64,000 bases of DNA. It comes from Salmonella enterica subsp. arizonae. Its GTDB lineage: Bacteria; Pseudomonadota; Gammaproteobacteria; Enterobacterales; Enterobacteriaceae. The stretch's first letter is position 1; each line of letters begins with the position of its first letter. Shown in pieces: positions 31,641 through 43,409 of this stretch. Location: NCBI RefSeq assembly GCF_008692845.1, contig NZ_VXJW01000004.1, positions 1 to 64,000 on the forward strand. Reading direction: 5' to 3'. The notes beneath the pieces are model-generated. The model had not been told where the DNA came from. It saw only the letters and a list, made by a program, of their open reading frames with translations, and searched no databases. The translations under genes and the position numbers were made by a program.

Positions 31641-31806
31641 ATGGCCCACCATTCTATCATCACGTCTTTGAAATTCATCACAAAATCATTTCGTTCAGGC
31701 GGCAAAAAACGACGCGCCGTTGGCTATTTTTTGCTGGCGACAAGGAGATTCAAAACGCTCACCGTATTAGCAAATCTTTATTTCATTGCGTAATACGGAG
31801 TAAAAA

Positions 31807-33951
31807 ATGGCTAATTTGCAGGCGTGGCAAACACTCGCCAATAACGAGCTAAGCCGGCGGGAAAAAACCGTCGAATCGTTGATACGGCAAACGGCGGAGG
31901 GCATTGCCGTTAAACCGCTGTATACCGAAGCCGACCTGAATAATCTGGAAGTCACCGGTACACTGCCCGGTCTGCCTCCTTACGTGCGCGGTCCACGCGC
32001 CACCATGTATACCGCCCAGCCGTGGACCATTCGCCAGTATGCCGGATTCTCCACCGCCAAAGAGTCCAACGCCTTTTATCGTCGCAACCTCGCCGCCGGG
32101 CAAAAAGGCCTTTCCGTCGCCTTTGATCTGGCGACCCACCGCGGTTATGACTCCGATAACCCGCGGGTGGCGGGCGATGTTGGTAAAGCCGGCGTGGCGA
32201 TTGATACCGTCGAAGATATGAAAGTGCTGTTCGACCAGATCCCGCTGGATAAGATGTCAGTATCGATGACGATGAACGGCGCGGTATTGCCGGTGATGGC
32301 GTTTTATATTGTGGCGGCAGAAGAGCAAGGCGTTTCGCCAGAACAGCTTACCGGGACGATCCAGAATGATATTCTCAAAGAGTATCTGTGCCGTAATACC
32401 TATATTTATCCGCCAAAACCCTCTATGCGCATTATTGCGGACATCATCGCCTGGTGTTCCGGAAACATGCCGCGCTTTAACACTATCAGCATCAGCGGCT
32501 ATCACATGGGCGAAGCCGGCGCGAACTGCGTGCAACAAGTGGCGTTTACCCTGGCGGACGGTATCGAGTACATTAAAGCCGCCCTTTCCGCCGGGCTGAA
32601 AATTGACGATTTCGCTCCCCGACTGTCGTTCTTTTTCGGTATCGGCATGGACCTGTTTATGAATGTCGCCATGCTGCGCGCCGCACGCTATCTATGGAGC
32701 GAAGCAGTGAGTGGTTTCGGCGCGACCAATCCCAAATCGCTGGCGCTACGGACTCATTGCCAGACCTCCGGCTGGAGTCTGACTGAGCAAGACCCTTATA
32801 ACAACATTATTCGCACTACCATTGAAGCGCTCGGCGCCACGCCTGGCGGCACCCAGTCGCTGCATACTAACGCCTTTGACGAGGCGCTCGGCCTGCCGAC
32901 CGACTTTTCGGCGCGTATCGCCCGTAATACGCAGATCATTATTCAGGAAGAGTCGTCGATCTGCCGCACCGTCGATCCGCTGGCAGGCTCATATTATGTC
33001 GAGTCGCTCACCGATCAGATCGTCAAGCAGGCCAGAGCGATTATCAAACAGATCGACGCAGCGGGCGGCATGGCGAAGGCGATCGAGGCCGGATTACCGA
33101 AGCGGATGATCGAAGAAGCCTCCGCCCGCGAACAGTCGCTCATCGACCAGGGCGAGCGCGTTATCGTCGGCGTCAACAAATACAAGCTGGAAAAAGAAGA
33201 CGAAACCGCAGTACTGGAAATTGATAATGTGAAGGTGCGCAACGAACAGATCGCCGCGCTGAAACGCATCCGCGCGACTCGCGATAACCGTGCGGTGAAC
33301 GCTGCCCTGCAAGCGCTGACTCACGCGGCGCAACACCATGAAAATCTGCTGGCCGCCGCCGTCGAGGCCGCCCGCGTTCGCGCCACGCTGGGGGAAATCT
33401 CCGATGCGCTGGAAGCGGCGTTTGATCGCTATCTGGTGCCCAGCCAGTGCGTTACCGGCGTGATTGCGCAAAGCTATCATCAGTCCGATAAGTCTGCCGG
33501 TGAGTTTGATGCCATTGTTGCGCAAACTCAGCAATTTCTCGCTGACACAGGCCGCCGTCCGCGCATCCTGATCGCCAAAATGGGTCAGGACGGCCACGAT
33601 CGCGGAGCAAAAGTGATCGCCAGCGTCTATTCCGATCTCGGTTTCGATGTCGATCTCAGCCTAATGTTCTCTACCCCGGACGAGATCGCCCGCCTGGCGG
33701 TGGAAAATGACGTTCATGTCATAGGCGCCTCATCGCTGGCCGCCGGTCATAAAACGTTAATTCCAGAGCTTGTGGCGGCGCTCAAAAAATGGGGCCGCGA
33801 GGACATCTGCGTGGTGGCGGGCGGCGTGATCCCGCCGCAGGACTACGCTTTCCTAAAAGCCCATGGCGTGGCGGCAATTTATGGCCCCGGCACGCCAATG
33901 CTGGAGAGTGTGCGCGATGTCCTGGCCCGGATTAGCCAGCATCATGATTAA
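31807..33951 (+). CDS. scpA: methylmalonyl-CoA mutase, adenosylcobalamin-dependent
   Basis: The 714-residue mutase (Sbm, 'sleeping beauty') interconverts succinyl-CoA and R-methylmalonyl-CoA. The substrate TIM barrel contains [15 protein letters not shown] and [11 protein letters not shown]; the C-terminal cobalamin domain has the base-off motif D-x-H-x-x-G in [11 protein letters not shown] (about 605) and the downstream GASSLAAGH and [11 protein letters not shown] loops. It starts the scpA-argK-scpB-scpC cluster for conversion of succinate to propionate. Confidence 0.97.
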   Translation: MANLQAWQTLANNELSRREKTVESLIRQTAEGIAVKPLYTEADLNNLEVTGTLPGLPPYVRGPRATMYTAQPWTIRQYAGFSTAKESNAFYRRNLAAGQKGLSVAFDLATHRGYDSDNPRVAGDVGKAGVAIDTVEDMKVLFDQIPLDKMSVSMTMNGAVLPVMAFYIVAAEEQGVSPEQLTGTIQNDILKEYLCRNTYIYPPKPSMRIIADIIAWCSGNMPRFNTISISGYHMGEAGANCVQQVAFTLADGIEYIKAALSAGLKIDDFAPRLSFFFGIGMDLFMNVAMLRAARYLWSEAVSGFGATNPKSLALRTHCQTSGWSLTEQDPYNNIIRTTIEALGATPGGTQSLHTNAFDEALGLPTDFSARIARNTQIIIQEESSICRTVDPLAGSYYVESLTDQIVKQARAIIKQIDAAGGMAKAIEAGLPKRMIEEASAREQSLIDQGERVIVGVNKYKLEKEDETAVLEIDNVKVRNEQIAALKRIRATRDNRAVNAALQALTHAAQHHENLLAAAVEAARVRATLGEISDALEAAFDRYLVPSQCVTGVIAQSYHQSDKSAGEFDAIVAQTQQFLADTGRRPRILIAKMGQDGHDRGAKVIASVYSDLGFDVDLSLMFSTPDEIARLAVENDVHVIGASSLAAGHKTLIPELVAALKKWGREDICVVAGGVIPPQDYAFLKAHGVAAIYGPGTPMLESVRDVLARISQHHD

Positions 33952-34939
33952 CGATACCACGCTGATGGACGCCGTCACACGTCTGCGTCAGGGCGATCGC
34001 GCCACGCTCGCGCAGGCGATGACGCTGATAGAAAGCAGCCATCCTCGTCATCAGGAACTTAGCGCGCGCCTGCTGGATGCCATTATGCCTTTTACTGGCA
34101 ATGCTCTGCGGCTGGGGATCACCGGAACGCCGGGCGCCGGAAAAAGTACGTTTCTGGAAGCCTTCGGCATGTTGTTGATTAGCGAGAACTTACATGTAGC
34201 GGTCATTGCCGTCGATCCCAGCAGCCCGGTAAGCGGCGGCAGTATTCTCGGCGATAAAACCCGGATGACGGCGCTTTCGCGATCGGATGCGGCGTTTATT
34301 CGCCCCGTCCCTTCCGGCGGACATCTGGGCGGTGCCTGTCTGCGCGCGCGGGAGCTGATACTGCTGTGCGAAGCGGCAGGCTATGACATCGTGATCGTCG
34401 AAACCGTAGGCGTTGGCCAGTCGGAAACGGAAGTCGCCAACATGGTGGATTGTTTTATTGCGCTACAGATCGCAGGCGGCGGCGACGATCTGCAAGGGAT
34501 TAAAAAAGGCATTATGGAGATGGCGGATCTGATCGTTATTAATAAGGATGATGGCGATAATCGCGGCAATGTGGCTATCACCCGTCACATGTACGAAAGC
34601 GCATTGCACATCCTGCGTCGCAAATATGCCGAATGGCAGCCGCAGGTTCTGACCTGTAGCGCCCTGCAAAAATGCGGAATCGACCAGGTATGGCAAACCC
34701 TCTGCGATTTCCGCGCAACCCTTGCCGCCAGCGGTCGTATGGAGCAGGTACGCCGTCAGCAGGCCCTTCACTGGTTGCAACAACAAACGAAAGAACAAAC
34801 GTTGCATATGCTGTTTGCCCGCCCCGATTTTACACGCTATTTCCAGAACACGTTACAAGCCGTGAAAAGCAACGATCTTTCGCCGCGCACCGGTCTGCGG
34901 CGCATTAGCGAATTTCTACAGAATCATTACTTTCAATAA
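33944..34939 (+). CDS. argK: MeaB-type G3E GTPase, mutase chaperone
   Basis: The 331-residue GTPase (YgfD/ArgK, MeaB family) guards methylmalonyl-CoA mutase against inactivation and gates cofactor loading. Walker [10 protein letters not shown] (about 62-70), the switch [18 protein letters not shown], the ETVGVGQSE motif, and the base motif NKDD are all present. The ATG at 33944 overlaps the scpA stop by eight bases, so synthesis is coupled with its partner. The older name ArgK came from a disputed arginine-transport kinase claim. Confidence 0.95.
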   Translation: MINDTTLMDAVTRLRQGDRATLAQAMTLIESSHPRHQELSARLLDAIMPFTGNALRLGITGTPGAGKSTFLEAFGMLLISENLHVAVIAVDPSSPVSGGSILGDKTRMTALSRSDAAFIRPVPSGGHLGGACLRARELILLCEAAGYDIVIVETVGVGQSETEVANMVDCFIALQIAGGGDDLQGIKKGIMEMADLIVINKDDGDNRGNVAITRHMYESALHILRRKYAEWQPQVLTCSALQKCGIDQVWQTLCDFRATLAASGRMEQVRRQQALHWLQQQTKEQTLHMLFARPDFTRYFQNTLQAVKSNDLSPRTGLRRISEFLQNHYFQ

Positions 34940-34949
34940 AGAGATTATT

Positions 34950-35735
34950 ATGTCTTATCAATATGTTAACGTCGTTACCATCCAAAAAGTCGCGGTCATT
35001 GAATTCAATTATGCCCGTAAACTTAACGCTCTGAGCAAAGTCTTTATTGATGACCTGATGCAGGCGCTAAGCGATCTCAATCGTCCAGAAATTCGCTGTA
35101 TTATTCTGCGTGCGCCCAGCGGCGCGAAAGTCTTTTCCGCAGGCCATGATATTCATGAATTGCCCAGCGGACGGCGCGATCCACTGTCTTATGACGATCC
35201 GCTACGTCAGATCACGCGCCTGATTCAGAAGTATCCTAAGCCGGTGATTTCGATGGTGGAAGGCAGCGTCTGGGGCGGCGCGTTTGAGATGATCATGAGT
35301 TCTGATCTGATCATCGCCGCCAGTACTTCTACCTTCTCCATGACGCCAGTGAATCTTGGCGTACCGTATAACCTGGTCGGCATTCATAACCTCACCCGCG
35401 ATGCGGGATTCCATATCGTTAAGGAGCTGATTTTTACCGCTTCGCCGATTACCGCCCAGCGCGCGCTGGCGGTCGGCATTCTTAACCATGTCGTTGAAGC
35501 CGACGAACTGGAAGATTTCACGTTACAGATGGCGCACCATATTTCAGAAAAAGCGCCGTTGGCCATTGCGGTAATAAAAGAGGAGCTGCGGGTATTGGGC
35601 GAAGCGCACACCATGAATTCTGATGAGTTTGAGCGCATTCAGGGAATGCGGCGCGCTGTTTATGACAGCGAGGATTATCAGGAAGGAATGAACGCTTTTC
35701 TGGAAAAACGTAAGCCCCATTTCGTGGGGTACTGA
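34950..35735 (+). CDS. scpB: methylmalonyl-CoA decarboxylase, crotonase family
   Basis: The 261-residue enzyme converts methylmalonyl-CoA to propionyl-CoA and carbon dioxide. Crotonase signatures are visible: the first oxyanion-hole segment FSAGHDIHEL (about 67) and the second, SVWGGAFEMIMSSDLIIA (about 107-125), with a Tyr/His-containing active site as in E. coli YgfG. It begins ten bases after argK. Confidence 0.96.
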   Translation: MSYQYVNVVTIQKVAVIEFNYARKLNALSKVFIDDLMQALSDLNRPEIRCIILRAPSGAKVFSAGHDIHELPSGRRDPLSYDDPLRQITRLIQKYPKPVISMVEGSVWGGAFEMIMSSDLIIAASTSTFSMTPVNLGVPYNLVGIHNLTRDAGFHIVKELIFTASPITAQRALAVGILNHVVEADELEDFTLQMAHHISEKAPLAIAVIKEELRVLGEAHTMNSDEFERIQGMRRAVYDSEDYQEGMNAFLEKRKPHFVGY

Positions 35736-35751
35736 GGGTGAGGATCACGCG

Positions 35752-37230
35752 ATGAAAGTCTCCTGGCCAACAATGAGCGCCGATGACGCGGCGGAAATCA
35801 TTCAACATAACGATATGGTTGCGTTCAGCGGCTTTACACCCGCCGGTTCGCCCAAAGCGCTGCCTGCCGCGATCGCCAGACGCGCTAATGTGCTGCACCA
35901 GATGCGGCAGCCTTTTCAGATTCGGTTATTAACGGGCGCGTCTATCAGCGCCGCCGCCGACGATGCGCTGTCGGACGCTGATGCAGTCTCCTGGCGCGCG
36001 CCCTATCAGACCTCAACCGGCCTGCGCCAAAAAATTAATCAGGGGCAGGTAAAGTTTGTCGATCTGCACCTGAGCGAAGTCGCGCAGATGGTTAACTACG
36101 GCTTTTTTGGCGACATCGACGTGGCTGTTATCGAAGCCACAGCCATTACCAGCGATGGGCGCGTCTGGCTGTCCAGCGGTATCGGTAATGCGCCGACCTG
36201 GTTGTTACGGGCCAAAAAAGTCATTATCGAACTGAACCACTACCATAACCCGCGCGTCGCCGAGCTGGCCGATATCGTCATTCCCGGCGCGCCGCCACGG
36301 CGCAACAGCGTCGCTATATTTCATGCTCTTGATCGGGTAGGTAATCAGTACGTGCAGATCAATCCGCGCAAAATTATCGCAGTGGTGGAAACAAATCTCC
36401 CCGATGCCGGCAACGTGCTGGATAACGCCAACCCCATCTGCCAGCAGATTGCCGATAATGTGGTCACATTTCTGCTGGATGAGATGGCGCAGGGGCGCAT
36501 CCCGGCAGAATTTTTACCGCTGCAAAGCGGCGTGGGAAACATCAACAATGCGGTGATGGCGCGGCTTGGCGAAAACCCGGATATTCCGTCCTTTATGATG
36601 TATTCCGAAGTGTTGCAGGAGTCTGTAGTTCATCTGCTGGAGACAGGCAAAATCATCGGCGCCAGCGCCTCCAGCCTGACGCTTTCCGCCGACTCGCTGC
36701 AAAAGATTTACGACAATATGGATTTCTTCGCCAGTCGTATCGTACTGCGCCCGCAGGAGATCTCCAATAATCCGGAAATTATCCGGCGGCTTGGGGTTAT
36801 TGCGCTGAATGTCGGCCTGGAGTTTGATATCTATGGTCATGCCAACTCCACGCACGTAGCCGGCGTGAATCTGATGAACGGTATCGGCGGCAGCGGCGAT
36901 TTTGAGCGTAACGCTTATCTTTCGCTCTTTATGGCGCCGTCCGTCGCCAAAGGCGGCAAAATTTCCACCATTGTGCCGATGTGTAGCCATGTCGATCACA
37001 GCGAGCACAGCGTTAAAGTGATCATCACCGAACAGGGCATTGCCGACCTACGCGGACTCTCTCCTCTGCAACGTGCGCATACCATTATTGATCGCTGCGC
37101 GCACCCGCTTTATCGCGACTATTTACGCCGTTATCTGGAACATGCGCCCGGTGGTCATATTCACCACGACCTCAGTCACGCTTTTGATCTTCATCGTAAC
37201 CTGCTGGAAACCGGATCAATGCTCGGTTAG
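35752..37230 (+). CDS. scpC: propionyl-CoA:succinate CoA transferase
   Basis: The 492-residue acetyl-CoA hydrolase/transferase family member closes the cycle by moving CoA from propionyl-CoA to succinate. The CoA-transferase Glu lies in the MMYSEVLQESVVHLLE stretch (about 285), and the Gly-rich NGIGGSGDFERNAY block near 385 is typical. Its stop overlaps the 3' end of the convergent ygfI by 15 bases. Confidence 0.96.
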   Translation: MKVSWPTMSADDAAEIIQHNDMVAFSGFTPAGSPKALPAAIARRANVLHQMRQPFQIRLLTGASISAAADDALSDADAVSWRAPYQTSTGLRQKINQGQVKFVDLHLSEVAQMVNYGFFGDIDVAVIEATAITSDGRVWLSSGIGNAPTWLLRAKKVIIELNHYHNPRVAELADIVIPGAPPRRNSVAIFHALDRVGNQYVQINPRKIIAVVETNLPDAGNVLDNANPICQQIADNVVTFLLDEMAQGRIPAEFLPLQSGVGNINNAVMARLGENPDIPSFMMYSEVLQESVVHLLETGKIIGASASSLTLSADSLQKIYDNMDFFASRIVLRPQEISNNPEIIRRLGVIALNVGLEFDIYGHANSTHVAGVNLMNGIGGSGDFERNAYLSLFMAPSVAKGGKISTIVPMCSHVDHSEHSVKVIITEQGIADLRGLSPLQRAHTIIDRCAHPLYRDYLRRYLEHAPGGHIHHDLSHAFDLHRNLLETGSMLG

Positions 37231-38121
37231 TTCGTCCCCGTCGCGATCTTCGGCGATATGCCGGAGCATCGTGGCGGTATAGCGATGATTTTTCAATGAA
37301 TAAAGATATTCCTGCATGTACATTGGGCTGTGCGGCGCATCGAAATATTTCAGTTTTGCCGGATTCACCAGTCGCCAGGCGAAATGCGGCACGACCGTCA
37401 GGAACTGACCGCGCTCCACCGCGCTTATCTTGGCCATAAAGCTGTAAGGACGGTAAATCACGGTAGGGTTGATGCCACAGGGTCGCATGTAGGCATCCAG
37501 CATCGCCTCGAAATTGGCCCGGTTCTGGAAACGCATTTGCAACCAAGGCAGTTCACGCAACAGCGCCTGCGGCTGCCTGTCTTCATACCGCCGGGAAACC
37601 AGGAAGCCAAGACGCAACGACGGCAGTTCGCTAATCGTCAAATTTTCCAGATCCTGCACGCGTGCCGATACATGCTGAGGCGAAATAATAAAGTCGAGCT
37701 GCCTGTCGAACAGATTATCAATTACGCCATTTTCGCTGAATTCGAAGGCCTGCGCCGTCACGCCGTCATATTTGTCGCCCAGACTAATCAACTGATCGAA
37801 AATAATGGTTGGATACGTATTATCGATGCCTATCACGATGTTGCGCGAACGGCCCCCCGCGTTATGAATCTCATTATCGATGGCCGATAAACGTTGATAG
37901 ATGGGAAAGAGTTTTTGATAAAGTTCCTGCCCCGCTTTATTCAGGCTGATACTGTTATCTTTACGGGTAAACAGCGTATAGCCAATTTGATCCTCCAGTG
38001 CTGCGATGCTTTTACCGAAAGGCGAGGCCGTCATGTGGATTTTCTCCGCCGCCCTGGCAATATTATTGGTTTGCGCCAACAGAATGAAATTGCGCATTTT
38101 TTTAGAAATAAAGATATCCAT
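37216..38121 (-). CDS. ygfI: LysR-type regulator YgfI
   Basis: This LysR-type protein of 301 residues from the ATG at 38121 (MDIFISKKMR) has its helix-turn-helix at about 18-40 (NNIARAAEKIHMTASPFGKS). The frame also has an ATG two codons earlier. It converges on scpC, and its place next to the scp cluster suggests it may control these genes, but no operator is evident. The effector is unknown. Confidence 0.93.
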   Translation of the reverse strand: MDIFISKKMRNFILLAQTNNIARAAEKIHMTASPFGKSIAALEDQIGYTLFTRKDNSISLNKAGQELYQKLFPIYQRLSAIDNEIHNAGGRSRNIVIGIDNTYPTIIFDQLISLGDKYDGVTAQAFEFSENGVIDNLFDRQLDFIISPQHVSARVQDLENLTISELPSLRLGFLVSRRYEDRQPQALLRELPWLQMRFQNRANFEAMLDAYMRPCGINPTVIYRPYSFMAKISAVERGQFLTVVPHFAWRLVNPAKLKYFDAPHSPMYMQEYLYSLKNHRYTATMLRHIAEDRDGDELTEH

Positions 38122-38266
38122 AGTCACCTCAGAAAATCACTATGGTCTATCCTCTTTTAGCGAAAAAAAAAGACTGGATGCCAGGTCGCAGTTTTACAGT
38201 TGCTCACAGAAAAACGGCAAGAACATTGGGGGAAACACGGCCTGGAAGCGCCCAGGCCGTGCGAGA

Positions 38267-39013
38267 TTACTGCGCGCTGGAGGCCGTTGTCGGCGTCTGC
38301 CCTGTTCCGGGTTCAAGCTGGAATACCACATCGACCTGATCGTCGAACTGAATGGTCGGCTGCTCGTAAGTTTCTTGCGCGGATACCGACGCAGCCTCTG
38401 CGGCTTTCATCATTCGCACCACCGGACTCGGCTGATAATTAGAAACATGGTAACGAACGCTGTAAACCGGCCCCAATTTGCTGTTAAAACCGGCTGCCAG
38501 CGCCTGCGCCTGATGAATAGCGTTATCAATGGCCGCTTTGCGGGCCTTGTCTTTATAGGCGTCCGGTTGCGCCACGCCCAGCGATACCGAACGAATCTCG
38601 TTCAGACCCGCCTTCAACGCGCCGTCCAGCAAAGAATTGAGTTTATCTAACTGACGCAGCGTCACTTCAACGGTTCGCACCGCGCGATAACCTTTCAGAA
38701 TGCTTTTACCATTTTGGTAATCATAATCCGGCTGCGTGCGTAGATTCGCCGCGCTAATGTCTTTTTTCGCAATCTGATTTCGCTCAAGGAAGGAAAGATA
38801 TTGCGCCACACGCTCATCGGCCTGCTTCTTCGCCGTCGCCGCATCCTTCGCGGCGACATTCACTTCAATCGCTAAAGTAGCGATATCAGGCACAGCATCG
38901 ACGCTTGCCGTACCGGAAGTCACGATGTGCGGGCCTTCCGGCAATTCGCCTGCCTTCGCAGACATTGCGCTTAAACCTACTAATGCCGCCAGGGCCATCA
39001 CTTTGAACTTCAC
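38267..39013 (-). CDS. yggE: periplasmic SIMPL-domain protein YggE
   Basis: The 248-residue protein begins with GTG at 39013 (AGGA seven bases upstream) and has a Sec signal with cleavage at about AMSAKA. The mature part is a SIMPL domain (DUF541) with two repeats. E. coli YggE is linked to oxidative stress tolerance without known activity. An upstream ATG at 39049 would put 12 residues before the signal, so I prefer the GTG. Confidence 0.93.
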   Translation of the reverse strand: MKFKVMALAALVGLSAMSAKAGELPEGPHIVTSGTASVDAVPDIATLAIEVNVAAKDAATAKKQADERVAQYLSFLERNQIAKKDISAANLRTQPDYDYQNGKSILKGYRAVRTVEVTLRQLDKLNSLLDGALKAGLNEIRSVSLGVAQPDAYKDKARKAAIDNAIHQAQALAAGFNSKLGPVYSVRYHVSNYQPSPVVRMMKAAEAASVSAQETYEQPTIQFDDQVDVVFQLEPGTGQTPTTASSAQ

Positions 39014-39106
39014 AGTCTTTCCTCCATATTGCAGCCATTGCCCTGACATACAGGGCTCATGCAGGCAAGCTTAGCGGATATCGGCCTGTTGTCCATCAGA
39101 CAACGC

Positions 39107-39742
39107 TTAGTTGAAAAGTGCGTAAATATGCGCAACGCCATCCCTCGCCAGTTGGAAGGCGATAAACCACATTACCACCCCGACCAGAATGTTGATAATA
39201 CGTTGAGCTTTAGCCGTGCGCAGTCGCGGCGCAAGCCAGGCCGCCAGTAGCGCCAGTCCAAAAAACCACAGGAACGACGCGCTAATCGTACCGAGGGCGA
39301 ACCAGCGCTTTGGCTCCGCATCCAGTTGCCCGCCGAGACTGCCCAGCACGACAAACGTATCCAGATAAACGTGCGGATTCAACCACGTTACCGCCAGCAT
39401 GGTGGCAATAATTTTCCAGCGCCCCTGATTCATGACCTCGGCGCTGGCCAGCTCCAGATTACTGCTCATCGCCGTTTTCAGCGCGCCAAAACCGTACCAT
39501 AACAAGAACGCCACCCCGCCCCATGTGACCAGCGCCAGCAGCCACGGCGACTGCATCAGCAATGCGCTGCCGCCAAAAATGCCGGCGCTAATCAGGGCTA
39601 AATCACTTAACGCGCAAAGCAGCGCTATCATGAGGTGGTACTGGCGACGAATTCCCTGATTCATTACAAACGCATTCTGCGGGCCAAGCGGAAGGATCAT
39701 CGCAGATCCAAGAGCAAGCCCTTGAAAATAATAAGATATCAC
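39107..39742 (-). CDS. argO: arginine exporter, LysE family
   Basis: The 211-residue inner-membrane protein has six hydrophobic segments and the LysE start [17 protein letters not shown]. It exports arginine and analogues such as canavanine. In E. coli argO is activated by ArgP with arginine and repressed by Lrp; the AT-rich 200 bases upstream (39743-39942) fit such control, though I do not mark sites. Confidence 0.96.
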   Translation of the reverse strand: MISYYFQGLALGSAMILPLGPQNAFVMNQGIRRQYHLMIALLCALSDLALISAGIFGGSALLMQSPWLLALVTWGGVAFLLWYGFGALKTAMSSNLELASAEVMNQGRWKIIATMLAVTWLNPHVYLDTFVVLGSLGGQLDAEPKRWFALGTISASFLWFFGLALLAAWLAPRLRTAKAQRIINILVGVVMWFIAFQLARDGVAHIYALFN

Positions 39743-39852
39743 GTTAACTACCCTGAACTGATTTTCTTAAAGTCAGACTATAGCGCGGGAATAGCATTAG
39801 CGGAAATTGATAGTTTTAATCACTAATAAGAAAATCTAATAAAAGATCTGAA

Positions 39853-39920
39853 TGCCGAATGGCGGCTACGCTTATCCGGCCTACAAACAGGGAATATTGT
39901 AGTCGGATAAACGCAGCGCC
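39853..39920. repeat. REP/BIME between mscS and argO
   Basis: GCCGAATGGCGGCTACGC with TTATCCGGCCTAC, then GTCGGATAAACGCAGCGCC. Confidence 0.65.
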
Positions 39921-39942
39921 AACACGCATCACGGGATGAAAA

Positions 39943-40803
<861 letters not shown>

Positions 40804-40980
40804 TCAATATTCCTTGGTCATAGCAAAACAAGCAAATGAGATCATTCTCACGAAAATAACTTTTTAAAGGTAAACAAAAACAGAGGAATATGCCATTTTT
40901 CGGCATCATCTAAAAAAAGACAAGCGTACAGTGAGTAGGCCGGATAAAAACACTAACGTCGCTCTCCGGTAATGGGGATA

Positions 40981-41009
40981 AAAAAATGGCTTCCCAAGGG
41001 AAGCCATTT
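40981..41009 (-). terminator. terminator of epd-pgk-fbaA
   Basis: On the minus strand AAATGGCTTCCC, loop TT, GGGAAGCCATTT is followed by a run of T (complement of 40981-40986). It sits 16 bases after the fbaA stop. Confidence 0.9.
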
Positions 41010-41025
41010 CAATCAGCAGACTAAA

Positions 41026-42105
41026 TTACAGAACGTCAATCGCGTTCAGTTCTTTAAATGCTTTTTCCAGACGAGCGATCATCGAAGTCTGGCCTGCACG
41101 CAGCCATACGCGCGGGTCATAGTATTTCTTGTTCGGCTGATCTTCGCCTTTCGGATTGCCCAGTTGACCTTGCAGATACGCTTCATTTTCTTTGTAGTAG
41201 TTCAGAACACCTTCCCAGGTTGCCCATTGGGTATCGGTATCAATGTTCATTTTCACTACGCCGTAGCTTACGGAGTCTTTGATTTCCTGAGCGGTAGAAC
41301 CGGAACCACCGTGGAAGACGAAGTTCAGGCTGTTGTGCGGCAGGTTGTGTTTCTTAGAAACATATTCCTGAGAATCACGCAGAATGGTCGGGGTCAGAAC
41401 CACGTTACCCGGCTTATAAACGCCGTGTACGTTACCGAAGGAAGCGGCAATGGTGAAACGCGGGCTGATTTTGCTCAGTTCAGTGTACGCGTAATCAACG
41501 TCTTCCGGCTGGGTGTACAGGGCAGAAGCGTCCATGTGGCTATTGTCCACGCCGTCTTCTTCACCACCGGTGCAACCCAGTTCGATTTCCAGGGTCATGC
41601 CGATTTTGGACATGCGCGCCAGGTATTTGGAGCAGATTTCGATGTTTTCCTGCAGAGACTCTTCAGACAGATCGATCATGTGAGAAGAGAACAACGGCTT
41701 ACCGGTGGCCGCGAAATGTTTTTCACCCGCATCCAGCAGACCGTCAATCCACGGCAGCAGTTTTTTCGCGCAGTGGTCAGTGTGCAGGATAACCGGAACA
41801 CCATAGTGTTCAGCCATCTGGTGAACGTGATGCGCGCCAGAGATTGCGCCCAGGATTGCCGCACCCTGAGGAACATCAGTTTTCACGCCTTTACCCGCGA
41901 TGAAAGAAGCGCCGCCGTTGGAGAACTGTACGATTACCGGCGCTTTAACTTTGGCGGCGGTTTCCAGAACAGCATTGATGGAGTCGGTGCCTACGCAGTT
42001 AACTGCTGGCAGAGCAAAATTGTTTTCTTTTGCTACCTGGAACACTTTCTGTACGTCATCACCAGTGATTACGCCTGGTTTTACGAAATCAAAAATTTTA
42101 GACAT
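41026..42105 (-). CDS. fbaA: fructose-bisphosphate aldolase, class II
   Basis: The 359-residue zinc enzyme splits fructose 1,6-bisphosphate. Zn ligands are in HTDHCAKKLLPW (about His111) and later His residues; SSHMIDLSEES (Asp/Glu) and FVFHGGSGST (phosphate site) are intact. The ATG at 42105 (MSKIFDFVKPG) is the conserved start. It lies downstream of pgk with a 101-base gap that includes a hairpin. Confidence 0.98.
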   Translation of the reverse strand: MSKIFDFVKPGVITGDDVQKVFQVAKENNFALPAVNCVGTDSINAVLETAAKVKAPVIVQFSNGGASFIAGKGVKTDVPQGAAILGAISGAHHVHQMAEHYGVPVILHTDHCAKKLLPWIDGLLDAGEKHFAATGKPLFSSHMIDLSEESLQENIEICSKYLARMSKIGMTLEIELGCTGGEEDGVDNSHMDASALYTQPEDVDYAYTELSKISPRFTIAASFGNVHGVYKPGNVVLTPTILRDSQEYVSKKHNLPHNSLNFVFHGGSGSTAQEIKDSVSYGVVKMNIDTDTQWATWEGVLNYYKENEAYLQGQLGNPKGEDQPNKKYYDPRVWLRAGQTSMIARLEKAFKELNAIDVL

Positions 42106-42180
42106 GTTTCGTTGTCCTGTATCGTCGGGCTTTGGGAAAAAACACAGGCCGCCCTGAATGTCAGATCGGCGATAAATCAA

Positions 42181-42200
42181 CGGGCAGGAATCCCTGCCCG
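42181..42200 (-). terminator. intercistronic hairpin pgk-fbaA
   Basis: CGGGCAGG, loop AATC, CCTGCCCG, with only a weak T-run on the minus strand. It may be a partial terminator or an mRNA processing/stability element between the two glycolytic genes. Confidence 0.6.
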
Positions 42201-42206
42201 TAACGA

Positions 42207-43370
42207 TTACTTCTTAGCGCGCTCTTCGAGCATCGCGACTGCTGGCAGAACCTTACCTTCCACGAATTCGAGGAATGCGCCGCCGCCAGTAGAAATATAG
42301 GAGATTTTGTCAGCAATACCGAACAGGTCGATTGCCGCCAGGGTATCGCCGCCGCCAGCGATAGAGAAGGCTTCGCTGTCTGCAATCGCATTCGCCACGA
42401 TTTCAGTCCCTTTACGGAAGTTCGGGAATTCGAACACGCCAACCGGGCCGTTCCACAGAATGGTTTTGGCATTTTTGAGAATTTCAGCCAACTGCTGAGC
42501 GGAAGCATCGCCGATATCCAGGATCTGCTCGTCTTCTTTCACGTCGTTAACGGATTTCAGGGTCGCTGGTGCGGTTTCAGAGAACTCGGTAGCAACACGA
42601 ACATCGGTCGGGACCGGGATATCGCAAGTGGTCAGCAGACGTTTTGCTTCATCAACCAGGTCTGCTTCGTACAGGGATTTACCGACGCTGTGACCTTGAG
42701 CGGCAACGAAGGTGTTAGCGATACCGCCGCCAACGATTAATTGGTCAGCAATTTTAGACAGGGAATCCAGAACGGTCAGTTTGGTAGACACTTTAGAACC
42801 GCCGACGATAGCCACCATCGGGCGAGCCGGTTCTTTCAGCGCCTTACCCAGCGCATCCAGTTCAGCGGCTAGCAGCGGACCTGCGCACGCGACGTCAGCG
42901 AATTTGCCGATACCGTGAGTAGAAGCCTGCGCACGGTGTGCGGTACCGAAGGCGTCCATTACGAATACGTCGCACAGCGCAGCATATTTTTTGGACAGCG
43001 CTTCGTCGTCTTTCTTCTCGCCTTTGTTAAAGCGAACGTTTTCCAGAACCACCAGCTCACCTTCAGCCACGTCAACGCCGTCGAGGTAATCTTTGACCAA
43101 GCGAACCGGGTTAGACAGTTTATCTTTCAGGTAGTTAACAACCGGCAGCAGAGAGAATTCTTCGTTGTACTCGCCTTCGGTAGGACGACCCAAGTGGGAA
43201 GTTACCATCACTTTCGCGCCCTGTTTCAGAGCCAGTTCGATGGTCGGCAGGGAGGCGCGGATACGCGCGTCGCTGGTCACTTTCCCTTCTTTAACAGGTA
43301 CGTTCAGATCCGCACGGATAAAAACGCGTTTCCCGGCCAGATCCAGATCGGTCATCTTAATTACAGACAT
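42207..43370 (-). CDS. pgk: phosphoglycerate kinase
   Basis: The 387-residue two-domain kinase transfers phosphate between 1,3-bisphosphoglycerate and ADP. The N-terminal signature [13 protein letters not shown], the [10 protein letters not shown] segment, and the nucleotide-binding [10 protein letters not shown] near 345 are present. Start at 43370 (MSVIKMTD) matches E. coli; the frame extends five codons further. It begins 39 bases after the epd stop. Confidence 0.98.
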
Positions 43371-43409
43371 GGTGAATCCTCTCAATGATTCTTAAAGTTT
43401 TGTCGACGC

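Noticed and set aside
40972..42300. 442-codon plus-strand frame opposite fbaA
   Set aside because: Strong codon bias of a highly expressed gene creates stop-free antisense frames; Arg/Phe/Val-rich, no start signal.
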